Below, piece by piece: positions 62,077 to 64,000 of a DNA stretch of 64,000 nucleotides. The DNA lies in contig JAAVTG010000519.1 of the NCBI GenBank assembly GCA_011947345.1, positions 248,001-312,000 of the forward strand, in the 5' to 3' direction. The stretch is from Phytophthora quininea. Its lineage: Eukaryota; Oomycota; Peronosporomycetes; Peronosporales; Peronosporaceae. The notes under the pieces are model-generated. The model was not told the DNA's origin. It made no database searches and was given only the letters and a program-made list of their open reading frames with translations. Position 1 is the stretch's first letter. Every line of letters starts with the position of its first letter. The position numbers were made by a program, and so were the translations under genes.

Positions 62077-63399
62077 ATGGACGAGCTGTTGTCTCCGATC
62101 GAGCTGACGGCGCTGCCGCCGCTGTCCCCCACCATGGAGCGCGCCTTCTCGGAGGCCTTCGCCGACATGTCAGAGCTGGAGAAGCAGGATGCCGTCGTCA
62201 AGTTGGAGCCCACGGGATCGCCCAGTCCGTCGCCTTCCACGGTCCAGACGATGAGTCCCAGCGAGAAGAAACCGGTGCCAGACGTCGAGAGCAAGCGCGC
62301 CAGACGCTCCGCCATCGAGAAGAAGTCGAGGCAGCGGCGGCAGAACATTCTGCGGCGCATGCGGGAGGAGGTGAAGCAACTGGAGAACGTCTACAGCGAC
62401 CTGGAGCGGAGGCGGGACACGGGCCAGTTTACTATTCGACACGACAGGAGCTGGGAGGTGGACGAGCTCCAGCAACAGTACTCGGAGCTGTCGCTGGTGG
62501 CCCACGCGCTGGAAGAAGACCGCGCCACGCTGCAGAGTCTCGTGAAGAGGCACGAGCTGTTCCAACAGACGGTGGGGCGTCTGTCGGACGAGAAACAGGC
62601 ACAGGATGAAGAGGTCTGGAACAGCGGCGTGCCGCCGAGTTCGTCCTTTAAAGTGGCGTTTAGAACCCACTCGACGGCCGAGTGCTACGACATGGTACGG
62701 AGCGCCTACTCCGAGATTCAGAGGTTTGGCCAGAGCAAACACTACGAGACGACCGGCGCCAACTTTATGGGCTGGACAGACAAACGCAAGTACGACGAGA
62801 AGACTGGGTCGCTGCATTATGCCTTCACCAAGACGTTCCCGTTGGAGACGCCCGAGGATTTGCTCATGAAGACGTGGGGGTGTTTGCCGACGGACCCAAG
62901 ATGGAGCACATGTCTTTCGACGGATCTGTGACGACGAGATTCGAGGTGCTACAGATGCTGAACGATGATCTACTGATCCTGCGAAGGGATCACAGACTGC
63001 CAAGTATCCCGACGACGTTCACGTCGGTGCAGATCATCTTCCGTCTGCAGACTCCGTCAGGATACACGCTATGCATGCGCACAATCCCCGCGCCTGAGAT
63101 CCAGATCGCGCTGGAGCCCCACGAGTATTTCTACGACGTCTTCCACTGGTGAGTCAAAAGTCTACGGCACTTGGGTGAAAATGGTGCGATCGATTCGCTA
63201 ACAAACTCTTGCTTCTAGGACCCATTTCAACCGCGTGTACGACGACTTGGGCAGCCCCGCAGGCTGCGAGCTCATTGCGGCGGGCTGCATTGCAGACCAG
63301 AACCAACTCAAGTCCACCTTCTGGCTGTTCGAGCTCGTGTGCGCCATATTGCGCTGGGAGAACGCGTGCGTGGCGCCCCTATTTTTGAAGCAGCTTTGA
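62077..63399 (+). CDS. bZIP-like protein with oomycete START-like C-terminal domain, copy 1
   Basis: Exons 62077-63148 and 63219-63399 (intron 70 nt). Start at MDELLSPIEL; an upstream in-frame ATG at 62032 exists. Residues ~85-130 are a basic region plus leucine-type coiled coil (KRARRSAIEKKSRQRRQNIL, then MREEVKQLENVYSDLE). The bZIP invariant Asn position is Arg here. The C-terminal ~200 residues (KVAFRTHSTAECYDMVRSAY, FAFTKTFPLETPEDLL-like, FELVCAILRWENA) resemble the domain of oomycete M96/START-like proteins, from memory. One G lost at 62876-62880 (stop after CLSTDL) breaks the frame. Divergent from eIF2B-beta over 135 nt. Confidence 0.8.
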
Positions 63400-63630
63400 G
63401 CATTAGAGCTCTCATCCACTGCGCAGTTTAGTTTAGTACCCCCATTTATCACGTGCGAGAACGAGTTTTGCCTGCGTGTCCTTCATCCTCTTGACGTGTG
63501 TCGAATTGCTGCACGAAAGAAGCTGGAGAGCTTCTTACTATACCGGAGACGTTCGGTCCGACGTCATTCTCGTTGCATCGTCAGGTAGCAAGTGCATAAC
63601 ACATTCCCCAATCACTACGGAGGACTCGCC

Positions 63631-64000
63631 ATGGCCACGCACGAGAGCGACGACGCTATTGACTTCCTCGACGTCGACGCACTTCCGCCACTGTCTCCCT
63701 CGACTCAGCGCGCTCTCTTTGAAGCCTTCAGCGACGACCCCGAGCCGCAGTCGCCAGAGGATCAAAATGGCAGCAGTAGCAACGACCAAAGTCAAGACAA
63801 TGCGTGGGCGTCTGCATCGACTGAACTGGAGTCGATCACAGCCACTTCGCCAAGCCTGGAGGCCATGCCAACTGCCACAGACCTCCTGACGTTAAGTCCC
63901 ATTGGCAAGGAGGCGGCAACCAGCACTGGGGACCCAGTCGAAGCCAAACGCGCCAAGAGATCGGCGATCGAGAAGAAATCGCGACAACGACGGCAGTTGG
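63631..64000 (+). CDS. bZIP-like protein, copy 2 (runs off window)
   Basis: ATG at 63631 (MATHESDDAIDFLDVDALPP). The acidic N-terminus ALPPLSPSTQRALFEAFSDD parallels the first copy's ALPPLSPTMERAFSEAFAD. The frame ends at the window edge in the same basic region (KRAKRSAIEKKSRQRRQL). It is a tandem paralogue 231 nt downstream of copy 1. Only the first 123 residues are visible. Confidence 0.8.
   Translation, partial: MATHESDDAIDFLDVDALPPLSPSTQRALFEAFSDDPEPQSPEDQNGSSSNDQSQDNAWASASTELESITATSPSLEAMPTATDLLTLSPIGKEAATSTGDPVEAKRAKRSAIEKKSRQRRQL

Noticed and set aside
62170..63003. 277-residue minus-strand ORF
   Set aside because: Antisense to the bZIP-like gene; Arg/Leu/His-rich, no family features.
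1..64000. tRNA, rRNA or CRISPR loci
   Set aside because: No cloverleaf with the conserved GGTTC-type arm, no rRNA-like block and no regularly spaced repeats were recognised by eye.

Overview
This window is protist nuclear DNA, most probably from a Phytophthora-like oomycete. The evidence is short GT-AG introns of about 55-75 nt, very tight gene packing, and several start regions preceded by the oomycete initiator (TCAYTYYNCAWTT-like, 25-60 nt before the ATG). The gene content fits too: a SWEET transporter, oomycete-style bZIP-like/START-like proteins, SKN1/KRE6 glucan proteins, ankyrin-TKL kinases and small secreted peptides. Exons were assembled by eye from reading frame, splice dinucleotides and family motifs. 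No database search was possible. I saw no rRNA, tRNA or CRISPR array.

Layout. 1-8.3 kb: coiled-coil protein (edge), claudin-like membrane protein, L-2-hydroxyglutarate dehydrogenase, an ankyrin-pseudokinase-kinase gene and a SWEET transporter. 8.7-15.4 kb: accessory region with a decayed TnpB/Fanzor-like gene, a possible solo LTR, a mosaic pseudouridine-synthase pseudogene and a decayed repeat-family gene. 15.4-21.3 kb: a small secreted peptide gene, a divergent pair (unknown gene/PDCD2), a BAR-domain protein and an AFG1 ATPase. 21.3-26.7 kb: unassigned DNA and two decayed ZNFX1-like genes in tandem. 27-40 kb: intact RluA-type pseudouridine synthase, two inverted near-identical SKN1/KRE6-like genes, and between them a DUSP protein, a large SFI1/IQ-like gene and an RxLR-like secreted candidate. 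40.5-44.1 kb: CAMK-type kinase, RRM/CCCH RNA-binding protein and a Cys-rich small protein. 44.4-47.8 kb: tandem cluster of small secreted peptide genes. 48.6-64 kb: housekeeping block with PX protein, AIDA, Sec6, Prp18, a CPSF30-YTH-DCD-KH fusion, NCA2, eIF2B-beta and two tandem bZIP-like genes.

One property affects the whole annotation. More than 30 otherwise conserved reading frames are broken by single-base changes, nearly all in homopolymer runs and mostly losses from G/C runs. Because they hit housekeeping genes (Sec6, Prp18, eIF2B-beta, AFG1, NCA2, CPSF30), I treat most as base-calling errors of the assembly and annotate the genes as whole, noting each break. Genes with large deletions, lost starts or scattered stops are called pseudogenes.

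Functional themes: RNA processing and translation (CPSF30-YTH fusion, Prp18, RRM/CCCH protein, PDCD2, eIF2B-beta, pseudouridine synthase), trafficking (Sec6, BAR and PX proteins), mitochondria (AFG1, NCA2, L2HGDH), cell-wall glucan (SKN1/KRE6 pair), signalling kinases, and a fast-evolving secreted-peptide/effector-like component.
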